Source: Rhizobium laguerreae (GTDB taxonomy: Bacteria; Pseudomonadota; Alphaproteobacteria; Rhizobiales; Rhizobiaceae). Taken from it: a stretch of 64,000 nt of DNA. Below, piece by piece: positions 22,321 to 32,028 of this stretch. Each line of letters starts with the position of its first letter. The first letter of the stretch is position 1. The DNA is taken from the NCBI RefSeq assembly GCF_002008165.1, contig NZ_MRDM01000002.1:434001-498000 (forward strand), written 5' to 3'. The notes under the pieces are model-generated. The model ran no database searches. It was not told the DNA's origin and worked only from the letters and a program-made list of their open reading frames with translations. Both the position numbers and the translations under genes were made by a program.

Positions 22321-23265
22321 ATGACCATTGCTTTCACTTTTCCCGGTCAGGGCAGCCAGGCCGTCGGCATGGGCAAGGATCTCGCCGAGAATTTCGCGGA
22401 AGCCCGCGCCGTTTTCGAAGAGGTCGATGAGGCACTCGGTGAAAAGCTTTCGGACGTCATGTTCAACGGTCCCGAGGATACGCTGACCTTGACGGCGAAC
22501 GCCCAGCCGGCGCTGATGGCCGTCTCGATCGCCGTTGTCCGCGTTCTCGAAGCCAAGGGGCTGGATCTGAAGTCCAAGGTCGCCTACGTCGCCGGCCACT
22601 CGCTCGGCGAATATTCGGCACTTTGCGCCGCCGGCAGCTTTTCGCTCGCCGACACCGCTCGGCTGTTGCGTATCCGCGGCAATGCCATGCAGGCCGCCGT
22701 CCCCGTCGGCGTCGGCGCCATGGCCGCGATCATCGGCCTCGAACATGCCGACGTCGTTGCCGTCTGTGAGGCAGCGGCCGCTATCGGCGCTTGCCAGATC
22801 GCCAACGACAATGGCGGCGGCCAGATCGTCATCTCGGGCGAGAAGGCAGCCGTCGAAAAGGCGGCCGCCCTTGCGACCGACAAGGGCGCCAAGCGCGCCA
22901 TCCTGCTGCCGGTCTCTGCTCCGTTCCATTCGACGCTGATGGCGCCCGCCGCCGACGCCATGCGCGAAGCGCTGGCAAAAGTCGCGAAGTCCGACCCCGT
23001 CGTGCCCGTCATCGCCAATGTCCGTGCCGCCCCGGTGACCGGCGCCGACGAGATTGCCAGCCTGCTGGTCGAGCAGGTGACCGGCCAGGTCCGCTGGCGC
23101 GAGACGGTGGAATGGTTTGCCGGAAATGGCGTGACGACGCTTTATGAACTCGGTTCCGGCAAGGTGCTGACCGGCCTTGCCCGCCGCATCGACAAGACGA
23201 TCACCGGCATCTCCGTCAACGGTCCGGCGGATATCGACGCGGCCGTCGCCGCCCTCATGGCCTGA
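22321..23265 (+). CDS. fabD: Malonyl-CoA-ACP transacylase
   Basis: 314 residues. The N-terminus is TIAFTFPGQGSQAVGMGKDL, the nucleophile Ser is in AGHSLGEYSA (about 94), and the catalytic His is in SAPFHSTLM. It loads malonyl groups onto ACP for fatty acid synthesis. The ATG at 22321 is chosen over one at 22315 because CAGGGAC lies at better spacing. It is followed after 51 bases by fabG. Confidence 0.96.
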   Translation: MTIAFTFPGQGSQAVGMGKDLAENFAEARAVFEEVDEALGEKLSDVMFNGPEDTLTLTANAQPALMAVSIAVVRVLEAKGLDLKSKVAYVAGHSLGEYSALCAAGSFSLADTARLLRIRGNAMQAAVPVGVGAMAAIIGLEHADVVAVCEAAAAIGACQIANDNGGGQIVISGEKAAVEKAAALATDKGAKRAILLPVSAPFHSTLMAPAADAMREALAKVAKSDPVVPVIANVRAAPVTGADEIASLLVEQVTGQVRWRETVEWFAGNGVTTLYELGSGKVLTGLARRIDKTITGISVNGPADIDAAVAALMA

Positions 23266-23316
23266 TTGGTATTTCCGGACACCGGATTTGGTGTCCCTGA
23301 TATAAGGAACGTTTCC

Positions 23317-24054
23317 ATGCTCGATCTTTCCGGCCGCAAGGCTCTCGTCACAGGCGCTTCGGGCGGTATCGGCGAGGAAATCGCCCGCCTTCTTCATAAG
23401 CAGGGCGCCATCGTCGGCCTGCATGGCACCCGCGTCGAGAAGCTGGAAGCGCTGGCGGCCGATCTCGGCGAGCGCGTCAAGATCTTCCCGGCGAACCTCT
23501 CCGACCGCGATGAGGTCAAGGCGCTCGGCCAGAAAGCAGAGGCCGACCTTGAAGGCGTCGACATCCTCGTCAACAATGCCGGCATCACCCGCGACGGGCT
23601 GTTCGTGCGCATGAGCGACGAGGACTGGGACAGCGTCCTCGAAGTGAACCTGACGGCGACCTTCCGCCTGACGCGCGAATTGACGCATCCGATGATGCGC
23701 CGCCGCTATGGCCGCATCATCAACATCACCTCCATCGTCGGCGTCACCGGCAATCCGGGCCAGGCCAATTACTGCGCCTCCAAGGCCGGTATGATCGGCT
23801 TCACCAAGTCCCTGGCGCAGGAAATTGCCACCCGCAACGTGACGGTCAACTGCGTGGCGCCCGGTTTCATCGAAAGCGCCATGACCGGCAAGCTCAATGA
23901 CAAGCAGAAGGAAGCGATCATGGGAGCGATCCCGATGAAGCGCATGGGAACGGGTGGCGAGGTCGCTTCGGCGGTCGCTTACCTTGCGTCCTCCGAGGCT
24001 GCCTATATGACGGGCCAGACGCTGCACGTAAACGGCGGCATGGCGATGATCTGA
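23317..24054 (+). CDS. fabG: 3-oxoacyl-ACP reductase
   Basis: 245 residues, SDR fold. TGASGGIG binds NADPH; NNAGITRDGLFVRM and the catalytic YCASKAG are FabG-typical, as is the C-terminal HVNGGMAM. It reduces beta-ketoacyl-ACP. AAGGAACG precedes the ATG at 23317; the upstream in-frame extension is not used. It lies downstream of fabD in the same direction. Confidence 0.96.
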   Translation: MLDLSGRKALVTGASGGIGEEIARLLHKQGAIVGLHGTRVEKLEALAADLGERVKIFPANLSDRDEVKALGQKAEADLEGVDILVNNAGITRDGLFVRMSDEDWDSVLEVNLTATFRLTRELTHPMMRRRYGRIINITSIVGVTGNPGQANYCASKAGMIGFTKSLAQEIATRNVTVNCVAPGFIESAMTGKLNDKQKEAIMGAIPMKRMGTGGEVASAVAYLASSEAAYMTGQTLHVNGGMAMI

Positions 24055-24116
24055 AACGACAAACTGTTGGCATGGGAATAATTCCGCCAATAGCATGTTG
24101 AGCAATCACGAACCGT

Positions 24117-24145
24117 TGATTTTCTGGCTTTGCGGCAGACATAAA
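24117..24145 (+). promoter_or_regulatory. Candidate acpP promoter
   Basis: TTGATT, 18 bases, CATAAA, in the 286-base gap between fabG and acpP. A separate promoter for acpP would fit the high ACP level needed by cells. The match is weak. Confidence 0.3.
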
Positions 24146-24340
24146 GCATGTTAAGCGGGCCATGACTGTGAACAGTCGTCCCGAGAAAGCAGACGGACCG
24201 GCGGGCTTTTTGCAAGCCTGGGACATCTCTGAAGCCGGGTAAACGAGTTTGCCGAGGGTGTCTGAAAACATCGCAGGCTGAAACAGGGTAGGGGTGCCGC
24301 GATGGCATTCCGATCAGGACATAAGGTCGAGGAAACCGAC

Positions 24341-24577
24341 ATGAGCGATATCGCAGAACGCGTAAAGAAAATTGTTATTGATCATCTTGGCGTCGACGCC
24401 GACAAGGTCGTCGAGAGCGCCAGCTTTATCGACGATCTGGGCGCTGACTCGCTCGACACGGTCGAACTTGTCATGGCTTTCGAAGAAGAATTCGGCGTTG
24501 AAATTCCTGACGACGCCGCCGACTCGATCCTGACGGTTGGCGATGCAGTGAAGTTTATTGAGAAGGCCCAGGCCTGA
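24341..24577 (+). CDS. acpP: Acyl carrier protein
   Basis: 78 residues, highly acidic. The 4'-phosphopantetheine attachment Ser is in GADSLDTVE (Ser about 37). It carries the growing acyl chain in fatty acid synthesis. The ATG at 24341 gives the canonical start [17 protein letters not shown]. It is followed by a strong terminator, so it is probably made as a short abundant transcript. Confidence 0.98.
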   Translation: MSDIAERVKKIVIDHLGVDADKVVESASFIDDLGADSLDTVELVMAFEEEFGVEIPDDAADSILTVGDAVKFIEKAQA

Positions 24578-24592
24578 TCCTGTGAATTTGAG

Positions 24593-24626
24593 AAAGGGCG
24601 GGCCTGGAGTCCGCCCTTTTCTTTTC
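24593..24626 (+). terminator. Intrinsic terminator after acpP
   Basis: AAAGGGCGG, loop of nine, CCGCCCTTT followed by a T-rich run. It lies 15 bases past the acpP stop and 45 bases before fabF. Confidence 0.85.
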
Positions 24627-24670
24627 GGCATATTTCTCCATAGAACATAAGAGACGGGGGAAAGCACGCG

Positions 24671-25933
24671 ATGAGACGTGTCGTCATCACCGGTACCGGC
24701 ATGGTATCACCCTTGGGATGCGGAACCGAGGTGACGTGGTCCCGGCTGCTTGCCGGTCAGAACGGCGCCCGCCTCGTCACCGAATTCGAGGTCGATGACC
24801 TTCCCGCCAAGATCGCCTGCCGTATTCCTATCGGTGATGGCACCGACGGCACCTTCAATGTCGATCAGTGGATGGAGCCGAAGGAGCAGCGCAAGGTCGA
24901 TCCCTTCATCATCTACGGCATGGCCGCCGCCGACATGGCGCTTGCCGATGCCGGCTGGCATCCTGAAACCGATGAGGACCAGATCGCCACCGGCGTGCTG
25001 ATCGGCTCCGGCATCGGCGGCATCGAAGGCATTGTCGAGGCGGGTTATACCCTGCGCGACAAGGGCCCGCGCCGCATCTCCCCCTTCTTCATTCCCGGCC
25101 GCCTGATCAACCTCGTCTCCGGCCAGGTCTCGATCCGCCACAAGCTGCGCGGACCCAATCATTCGGTCGTCACCGCCTGCTCGACGGGCGCGCATGCGAT
25201 CGGCGATGCCGCGCGCTTGATTGCGCTGGGCGACGCCGACGTCATGGTCGCCGGCGGTACGGAATCCCCCGTCAGCCGCATTTCGCTTGCAGGTTTTGCC
25301 GCCTGCAAGGCGCTGTCGACCCAGCACAACGATGACCCGCAGAAGGCTTCGCGCCCCTATGACCGCGACCGCGACGGCTTCGTCATGGGCGAAGGCGCCG
25401 GCATCGTCGTGCTCGAGGAACTGGAACATGCCAAGGCGCGCGGCGCCAGGATCTACGCCGAAATCGTCGGCTACGGCTTGTCGGGCGATGCCTATCACAT
25501 CACCGCGCCCTCCGAAGACGGCGAGGGCGCCGGCCGCTGCATGGCGATGGCGCTGAAACGCGCCGGGCTGACGCCCGCCGATATCGACTACATCAATGCC
25601 CACGGTACCTCGACCATGGCCGACACGATCGAACTCGGCGCCGTCGAGCGACTGGTCGGCAATGCGGCGTCGAAGATCTCCATGTCCTCGACCAAGTCGG
25701 CGACAGGACACCTTCTCGGTGCTGCCGGTGCCATCGAGGCGATCTTCGCCACGCTCGCCATTCGCGACAATATCGCGCCGCCGACACTCAATCTCGACAA
25801 TCCCGAACGGGAGACGGCGATCGATCTTGTTCCGCACAAGGCGCGTGAGCGAGACATCAATGTGGCGCTGTCCAACTCGTTCGGATTCGGCGGCACGAAC
25901 GCGTCGCTCGTACTGCGCCGTTACGCGCAATAA
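24671..25933 (+). CDS. fabF: 3-oxoacyl-ACP synthase II
   Basis: 420 residues, thiolase fold. The catalytic triad is visible: Cys in VTACSTGAHAI (about 170), His in NAHGTSTMADTIE and His in SATGHLLGAAGA; the C-terminal SNSFGFGGTNASL is characteristic. It elongates acyl-ACP with malonyl-ACP. It follows acpP and precedes mltG, a conserved order. Confidence 0.97.
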   Translation: MRRVVITGTGMVSPLGCGTEVTWSRLLAGQNGARLVTEFEVDDLPAKIACRIPIGDGTDGTFNVDQWMEPKEQRKVDPFIIYGMAAADMALADAGWHPETDEDQIATGVLIGSGIGGIEGIVEAGYTLRDKGPRRISPFFIPGRLINLVSGQVSIRHKLRGPNHSVVTACSTGAHAIGDAARLIALGDADVMVAGGTESPVSRISLAGFAACKALSTQHNDDPQKASRPYDRDRDGFVMGEGAGIVVLEELEHAKARGARIYAEIVGYGLSGDAYHITAPSEDGEGAGRCMAMALKRAGLTPADIDYINAHGTSTMADTIELGAVERLVGNAASKISMSSTKSATGHLLGAAGAIEAIFATLAIRDNIAPPTLNLDNPERETAIDLVPHKARERDINVALSNSFGFGGTNASLVLRRYAQ

Positions 25934-26116
25934 GAGTCCTGCAAGCGGTGTGACGGGTCTCCCTTGCACCGCAAACCGGCCGTCCTCTACGTTGCGTAAG
26001 GGGGCGTGCGAAAGCATAACGACCGGCAGCGGCGTCGTTGAACGGCGGCAGAACCTGCTTTTGCCGCATTGCTTCGCGAAATAGCGAAGTGAGGGTCAAG
26101 TTTTAGAGGATTGCCG

Positions 26117-27334
26117 GTGAGCGATACGACGAACCAGAGCAACGATACCCAGGCGCAAAAGGGACCGATTATCCCGAAGTCGCCCAGCGAAGCCCTGCGT
26201 CCGGAGCGCGTTCCGGAGCCGCCGAAGCGGTCCAAGAAAGCCCGCGGCCAGGTCGTTCTTTTCCTGAACTTCATCATGACGATGGCGGTTCTGGTCTGCG
26301 TCGTCGCCGTCATCGGCTTCTATTACGCCACATCGACCTATCGGAACCCGGGCCCGCTGCAAACCAACACCAATTTCATCGTCCGCAACGGCGCCGGTCT
26401 GACCGAAATCGCCTCGAACCTCGAGCGCAACGCGATCATCAGCGATGCCCGCATCTTCCGCTATCTCACGGCAACGCATCTTTCTGCCGGTGAAAGCCTG
26501 AAGGCTGGTGAATACGAGATCAAGGCGAGGGCCTCCATGAGGGATATCATGGAGCTGCTGAAATCGGGCAAGTCCATTCTTTATTCCGTTTCCTTCCCCG
26601 AGGGCCTGACGGTCCGCCAGATGTTCGACCGCATGCTGCAGGATACCGTGCTGGAAGGCGACTTGCCGGCGGCACTGCCGACCGAGGGCAGCCTGCGTCC
26701 GGATACCTACAAATTCTCGCGCGGCACCAAGCGCTCGGAAATCATCGAACAGATGGCGGCTGCGCAGCAGAAGCTCGTCGATCAGATCTGGGACAAGCGT
26801 GACTCGTCGCTGCCGCTGCGGTCCAAGGAGGAGTTCGTGACACTCGCCTCGATCGTCGAAAAGGAAACCGGCGTTCCCGACGAGCGTGCCCACGTCGCCT
26901 CCGTTTTCTTGAACCGACTCGGCAAGGGCATGCGCCTGCAATCCGATCCGACGATCATCTACGGCCTCTTCGGCGGCGAGGGAAAACCGGCCGACCGGCC
27001 GATATACCAGTCGGACCTGAAGCGCGACACGCCTTACAACACCTATGTCATCAAGGGTCTGCCGCCGACGCCGATCGCCAATCCCGGCAAGGATGCGCTG
27101 GAAGCCGTTGCCAATCCTTGGAAGACGCAGGACCTCTATTTCGTCGCCGACGGCACCGGTGGCCATGTTTTCGCTGCGACGCTCGAGGAGCACAATGCCA
27201 ACGTCAAGCGCTGGCGCAAGCTCGAAGCCGACAAGGGTTCCGACCCGAACATCGCAGTCGACGGCCAGCCGGAAGAGCAGCCTGCGGATAGTGGCGCGAC
27301 CGTCGCGCCGCCGAAGAAAAAGAAGATCAACTGA
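26117..27334 (+). CDS. mltG: Endolytic murein transglycosylase MltG
   Basis: 405 residues. A Pro/Lys-rich cytoplasmic start, a single membrane anchor at about residues 45-70, a LysM-like region and the YceG domain with catalytic Glu in LASIVEKETGVPDE follow. It cuts nascent glycan strands and so sets their length. GTG at 26117 is the start: AGAGGA lies six bases upstream, whereas the in-frame TTG at 26111 would abut it. A Lys-rich end (PPKKKKIN) closes the protein. yicC starts 18 bases later. Confidence 0.94.
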   Translation: MSDTTNQSNDTQAQKGPIIPKSPSEALRPERVPEPPKRSKKARGQVVLFLNFIMTMAVLVCVVAVIGFYYATSTYRNPGPLQTNTNFIVRNGAGLTEIASNLERNAIISDARIFRYLTATHLSAGESLKAGEYEIKARASMRDIMELLKSGKSILYSVSFPEGLTVRQMFDRMLQDTVLEGDLPAALPTEGSLRPDTYKFSRGTKRSEIIEQMAAAQQKLVDQIWDKRDSSLPLRSKEEFVTLASIVEKETGVPDERAHVASVFLNRLGKGMRLQSDPTIIYGLFGGEGKPADRPIYQSDLKRDTPYNTYVIKGLPPTPIANPGKDALEAVANPWKTQDLYFVADGTGGHVFAATLEEHNANVKRWRKLEADKGSDPNIAVDGQPEEQPADSGATVAPPKKKKIN

Positions 27335-27352
27335 GACTTTCGGGAGGCACGC

Positions 27353-28240
27353 ATGGCTTTGCAGTCCATGACCGGTTTTGCGCGGCGCGAGGGAACGAGC
27401 GGCCGCTGGCGCTGGGCATGGGAACTGCGCTCGGTCAACGGCAAGGGCCTCGACCTGCGCCTGCGCCTGCCGCCCGGGCTCGAGCGCATGGAGGCTGACG
27501 TCCGCCGCCTCGCCGGCGAAAGCTTCAGCCGCGGCAACCTGCAGGCATCCCTATCCGTCAGCGCCGACGAGAACGTTTTCGAGGCGGTGCTGAACAAGCA
27601 AGCGCTTGCCGCTGTGCTGGCCATGCGCGAGCAGCTGGACGGTGTCATCGATCCGGCGCCGCTGAAGCTCGATACGCTGCTTCTGGTGCGCGGCATCGTC
27701 GAATTCCGCGAAAGCGAGGATGGCGAGGAGGCGCTTGCCGCCCGTGACGCCGATATCGCTGCCGGCCTGTTGGCCGCGCTTGTCGATCTGCGAGCAATGC
27801 GCGAACAGGAAGGGTCGGCGCTGGCCCGCATTCTTCACGACCACGTCACGACCATCGAAGGCCTGACGCGGACGATCGAGGCCGATCCATCGCGCTCGCC
27901 GCAGGAGATCGCCGCGCGGCTTGCCGCGCAGGTCGCATTGTTGATGGACGGCATGGCCGCGCTCGACCGCGACAGGCTGCATGCCGAAGCCGCACTGTTG
28001 GCGACCAAGGCGGATCTGCGCGAGGAAATCGATCGTCTGAAGGCTCATATCGCCGCAGCGCGCGACCTCCTGGTGAAAGGTGGCCCCGCCGGGCGCCGGC
28101 TGGACTTCCTTGCACAGGAATTTAACCGCGAATCGAATACCATCTGCTCGAAGTCGAATGCCTCGGCGGTCACCGCCGCCGGCATCGAGCTGAAAGTCGT
28201 GATCGACCAGTTCCGCGAGCAGGTCCAGAATTTGGAGTAA
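27353..28240 (+). CDS. yicC: YicC/YloC family endoribonuclease
   Basis: 295 residues. The N-terminal QSMTGFARREG and the C-terminal LDFLAQEFNRESNTICSKS with ELKVVIDQFREQVQN are family signatures. YicC proteins are now known as RNA endonucleases; in E. coli YicC has been tied to small-RNA decay. The gene lies between mltG and gmk, 3 bases before the latter, so expression is probably linked. Confidence 0.93.
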   Translation: MALQSMTGFARREGTSGRWRWAWELRSVNGKGLDLRLRLPPGLERMEADVRRLAGESFSRGNLQASLSVSADENVFEAVLNKQALAAVLAMREQLDGVIDPAPLKLDTLLLVRGIVEFRESEDGEEALAARDADIAAGLLAALVDLRAMREQEGSALARILHDHVTTIEGLTRTIEADPSRSPQEIAARLAAQVALLMDGMAALDRDRLHAEAALLATKADLREEIDRLKAHIAAARDLLVKGGPAGRRLDFLAQEFNRESNTICSKSNASAVTAAGIELKVVIDQFREQVQNLE

Positions 28241-28243
28241 GAC

Positions 28244-28906
<663 letters not shown>

Positions 28907-28949
28907 AACATATCCGCAAAAGCGATAACGACGTGCGTAAAAACAAAGA

Positions 28950-29000
28950 TCTGAAGCGCGACGAGCGAATCTGAAAGATCGCGACGCGCTCTGGCGCATG
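28950..29000. repeat. Palindromic intergenic sequence after gmk
   Basis: AGCGCG…GCGA / TCGC…CGCGCT forms an imperfect hairpin between the convergent gmk and rsmA genes. It lacks a T-run. Similar GC-rich palindromes occur elsewhere in this window between genes. Confidence 0.35.
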
Positions 29001-29037
29001 TCCTGGGAAAGCCGCTTCGGACGTTGCTGGAATTGAC

Positions 29038-29865
29038 CTACAGGCTGTTCGCGAGAAGGCAGAATTCCTCGACGGACAAGGTTTCCGCCCGCCGCGCCGG
29101 ATCGATGCCGGCCTTGACGAGCAGGCTCTCGCCGCCGAGCGGTTTCAGGCTTTGGCGCAGCATCTTGCGGCGCTGGCCGAAGGCCGCCTGCGTCACCTTT
29201 TCAAGATTGGCGACAGCGCAGGGGATCGGGTTTTCGCGGGGGGTCAGTTGCACGACCGTCGACGTCACCTTCGGCGGCGGTGTGAAAGCCTGCGGCGGCA
29301 CGTCGAAGGCCATGCGTGCCTCCGTCCGCCAGCCGCAGAGCACGCCGAGACGGCCGTAATGGTCGTCATCTTCGTTGGCGACGATACGCTCGCCGACCTC
29401 CTTCTGAAACATCAGCGTCAGCGACTGCCAGAACGGCGGCCAGGCTTTGGGCAGCAGCCAGTTGACCAGCAACTGCGTGCCGACATTGTAGGGCAGGTTG
29501 GCAATGATCTTGATCGGACCTTCCGGGACCAAGGTCTCGAAATCCGTCTTCAGCGCATCGCCTTCGATCACCTCCAGTCGGCCGGGATAATGATCGGCGA
29601 TCTCAGCGAGTGCCGGCAGGCAGCGGGGATCCCGCTCGATGGCGATGACCTTTCTGGCGCCAAGCGCCAGGATCGCCCGCGTCAATCCGCCAGGGCCAGG
29701 GCCGACCTCAACGATGGTAGCCTCTTCGAGCGTGCCTGCCGTGCGAGCAATCTTCTGGGTGAGGTTGAGGTCGAGCAGGAAATTTTGCCCGAGCGCCTTG
29801 CGCGCGTCGAGGCCGTGACGCTGGATGACGTCGCGAAGCGGCGGCAGGCCATCGAGTGCTGCCAT
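29038..29865 (-). CDS. rsmA: 16S rRNA dimethyladenosine transferase
   Basis: 275 residues (KsgA). The SAM motif [15 protein letters not shown] and the [15 protein letters not shown] motif with the catalytic N-L-P-Y are present; [15 protein letters not shown] is the usual N-terminal hallmark. It dimethylates two adenosines near the 3' end of 16S rRNA. Its ATG overlaps the pdxA stop by one base (TGATG). Last gene of the lpt-pdxA run. Confidence 0.97.
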   Translation of the reverse strand: MAALDGLPPLRDVIQRHGLDARKALGQNFLLDLNLTQKIARTAGTLEEATIVEVGPGPGGLTRAILALGARKVIAIERDPRCLPALAEIADHYPGRLEVIEGDALKTDFETLVPEGPIKIIANLPYNVGTQLLVNWLLPKAWPPFWQSLTLMFQKEVGERIVANEDDDHYGRLGVLCGWRTEARMAFDVPPQAFTPPPKVTSTVVQLTPRENPIPCAVANLEKVTQAAFGQRRKMLRQSLKPLGGESLLVKAGIDPARRAETLSVEEFCLLANSL

Positions 29866-30893
29866 CAGCGGCGGCTTTCCGCGCTGCGGCCGAGCTGGGC
29901 GGCGAGCTTCAGCGCCGCAACGAGACTATGCTCGCGCGCCAGTCCCTTGCCGGCAATGCCGAAAGCGGTGCCATGATCCGGCGAGGTGCGCACGAAGGGA
30001 AGCCCGAGCGTTAAGTTGACGCTGTCGTCGAAACCAAGTGCCTTGGCCGGGATCAGCGCCTGATCGTGATACATGCAGATGGCGACGTCGTATCGCGCCC
30101 GCGCCTCGTCATGGAACATCGTATCGGCGGGCAGGGGGCCGATCGCATCGATGCCCTCGTCGCGCAGGCGCTCGATCGCCGGACGGATGACGTCCTCGTC
30201 CTCCGTGCCGATCGCCCCGCCTTCGCCCGCATGCGGGTTGAGGCCGGCAACGGCGAGCCGCGGCGCGCCGATGCCGAAGCGCTGCTTCAGATCTTCATGG
30301 GCGATCCGGCAGGTTTCCGTGATCAGTTCGCCCGTCAGCGCCTGCGGCACGTCGCGGACCGGAATATGGATGGTGACGGGAATGGCTCGGAGCTTCGGTC
30401 CGGACAGCATCATCACCGGTGTCACCGGCCGGCCGGTCGCCCTGGCGGCGAGATCGGCGAGAAATTCGGTATGGCCGGGAAACCGGAAACCCGCCTCGTA
30501 AAGCACGGCCTTGGCGATCGGATTGGTAACGACTGCGAGCGCCTCGCCGTCAATGACAAGCGACACGGCTTTCTCGATCGACGCGATCGTGCCTTTCGCC
30601 GTTGCCGCATGCGGTTGGCCGGCCACGACCTCGATACCAACAGGTATGGTCATGACGGGCAGCGCATCGGCGAATATGCCGGCGGCCTTGCTGGCTTCAT
30701 CGGTCTCGCGGATCGAGACCGACAGATTGAGCTGGCGGGCTCTCAACGCCAAAACGTCGGGGTCGCCGATCAGGAAGAAAGGCGGCAGCCCGAGTTCACG
30801 CCGCCGGAGCCAGGCCATCAGAGTAATATCCGGCCCGATGCCGGCGGGGTCGCCCTGGCTCAGCGCAAGCGGTCGCGAAAACGGTATCGCCAT
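29865..30893 (-). CDS. pdxA: 4-hydroxythreonine-4-phosphate dehydrogenase
   Basis: 342 residues. The N-terminal [17 protein letters not shown], the HTEFLADLA His and [10 protein letters not shown] and [12 protein letters not shown] metal-binding motifs are PdxA hallmarks. It oxidises 4-phosphohydroxy-threonine in pyridoxal phosphate synthesis. It lies six bases after the SurA-like gene and overlaps rsmA. Confidence 0.96.
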   Translation of the reverse strand: MAIPFSRPLALSQGDPAGIGPDITLMAWLRRRELGLPPFFLIGDPDVLALRARQLNLSVSIRETDEASKAAGIFADALPVMTIPVGIEVVAGQPHAATAKGTIASIEKAVSLVIDGEALAVVTNPIAKAVLYEAGFRFPGHTEFLADLAARATGRPVTPVMMLSGPKLRAIPVTIHIPVRDVPQALTGELITETCRIAHEDLKQRFGIGAPRLAVAGLNPHAGEGGAIGTEDEDVIRPAIERLRDEGIDAIGPLPADTMFHDEARARYDVAICMYHDQALIPAKALGFDDSVNLTLGLPFVRTSPDHGTAFGIAGKGLAREHSLVAALKLAAQLGRSAESRR

Positions 30894-30899
30894 GGTCGG

Positions 30900-31844
30900 T
30901 CAGCGATAGGCGATCTGCGCCTTTTTGCGCAGTTCATCCAGGTATTTCTTGCTGTTTTCGTTTTCCGGGCTGGCATCCTTGCCGGCCTTGGACTTGTCGA
31001 GATCTTCCTGGCGGAAGACCATTTCGGCGGCCTGGTCGTCGGAAACCTGCCGCTGGCTACAGATTGCCAGATATTCGACGCCCTTGTCGGTGACGCGGGT
31101 CCCTGTCGTGTTGCCCTTGGCCTGCTCGACCAGCGGCTTCCAATCCGGCGGTATCTCGGGGGCGAGCAGGCGGCCGAGATCGCGCACGGAAACGTCGCGC
31201 ATCGTCGCGGCAAAGACCTTTGCCTGATCGCAGCCCGGAAATTTGGAGCGCGACGCCTCGGCCTCGCCCTTGCGCTTGCCGGTGATGGCGCCGCGCTTGG
31301 CTTGCGGAACGACGAAGATGATCTGCTGCAGCATATATTCCGTCGTCACCGGCTTCTGCTTGTTGTTCTGCATCATGCGCGAGACGAGATCATAGTTCGA
31401 CAGCCGCGAAGTCGAGCCGTAGCGGGCGTTGACGACGCGCGGCCAGCTCATCTGCACGGCGATGAAACTCTTGAAATGGTCGACGCCGACGCCGGCGCGA
31501 TCGAGGATCTGCGACATCTGCTCTGGGGAAAGCTTGTTGCCGCTCGAAAAGCGCGCGAATGACGCATCGACGTCCTGCTGCGAAACCGACATACGGACGC
31601 GGGCGACTTCCTGCCGCTTGAGCGCCTCGTCGACCAATTGCTCCTGGGCAGTCTTGGCGTCGGCCTTCGTACGCTGCAGGCGCAGGAAGGCCTGGCGCTT
31701 GACGACATCGCCGCTTGTGATAGCGGTGCCGTTCACCACGGCTTTGACTTCACTGGCCGCAAGCGCTGGAGCGGCAAAGCCCGTCAGCAATGCAAGCGCT
31801 GCCCCGGCGAGGAACTTGGTTATGGCTTTTTTCGCGTCAATCAT
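30900..31844 (-). CDS. SurA-like periplasmic chaperone with degenerate PPIase region
   Basis: 314 residues. A signal peptide (cleavage probably near ALAASE, about residue 30) is followed by a SurA N-terminal domain (VNGTAITSGDVVKRQAFLRL). Residues about 160-270 align loosely with a parvulin domain but lack its usual GGDLG-type core. SurA escorts outer membrane proteins such as LptD, the product of the next upstream gene. GGGAGG lies 8 bases before the ATG. Named by position and N-domain; isomerase activity is doubtful. Confidence 0.82.
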   Translation of the reverse strand: MIDAKKAITKFLAGAALALLTGFAAPALAASEVKAVVNGTAITSGDVVKRQAFLRLQRTKADAKTAQEQLVDEALKRQEVARVRMSVSQQDVDASFARFSSGNKLSPEQMSQILDRAGVGVDHFKSFIAVQMSWPRVVNARYGSTSRLSNYDLVSRMMQNNKQKPVTTEYMLQQIIFVVPQAKRGAITGKRKGEAEASRSKFPGCDQAKVFAATMRDVSVRDLGRLLAPEIPPDWKPLVEQAKGNTTGTRVTDKGVEYLAICSQRQVSDDQAAEMVFRQEDLDKSKAGKDASPENENSKKYLDELRKKAQIAYR

Positions 31845-32028
31845 CTGTTGACCTCCCGATAGCGCCGCGAGACGTTGTTCGCGGCGTTCTTACCACAGTG
31901 CGAGACACGCTGAAATCGCTTCCATCACGGCGCGAAACCCCTATGCCTCAGATACCGACTGGCGGCAATGTCCTGCACAGGCTTACGGCGAAAGAATGGC
32001 TTCAGGCCATGTTTGCGCCGATCGCCCG

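Noticed and set aside
22294..24105. Long minus-strand open frame opposite fabD and fabG
   Set aside because: It is a mirror frame of two clear fatty-acid genes, caused by GC-rich codon use.
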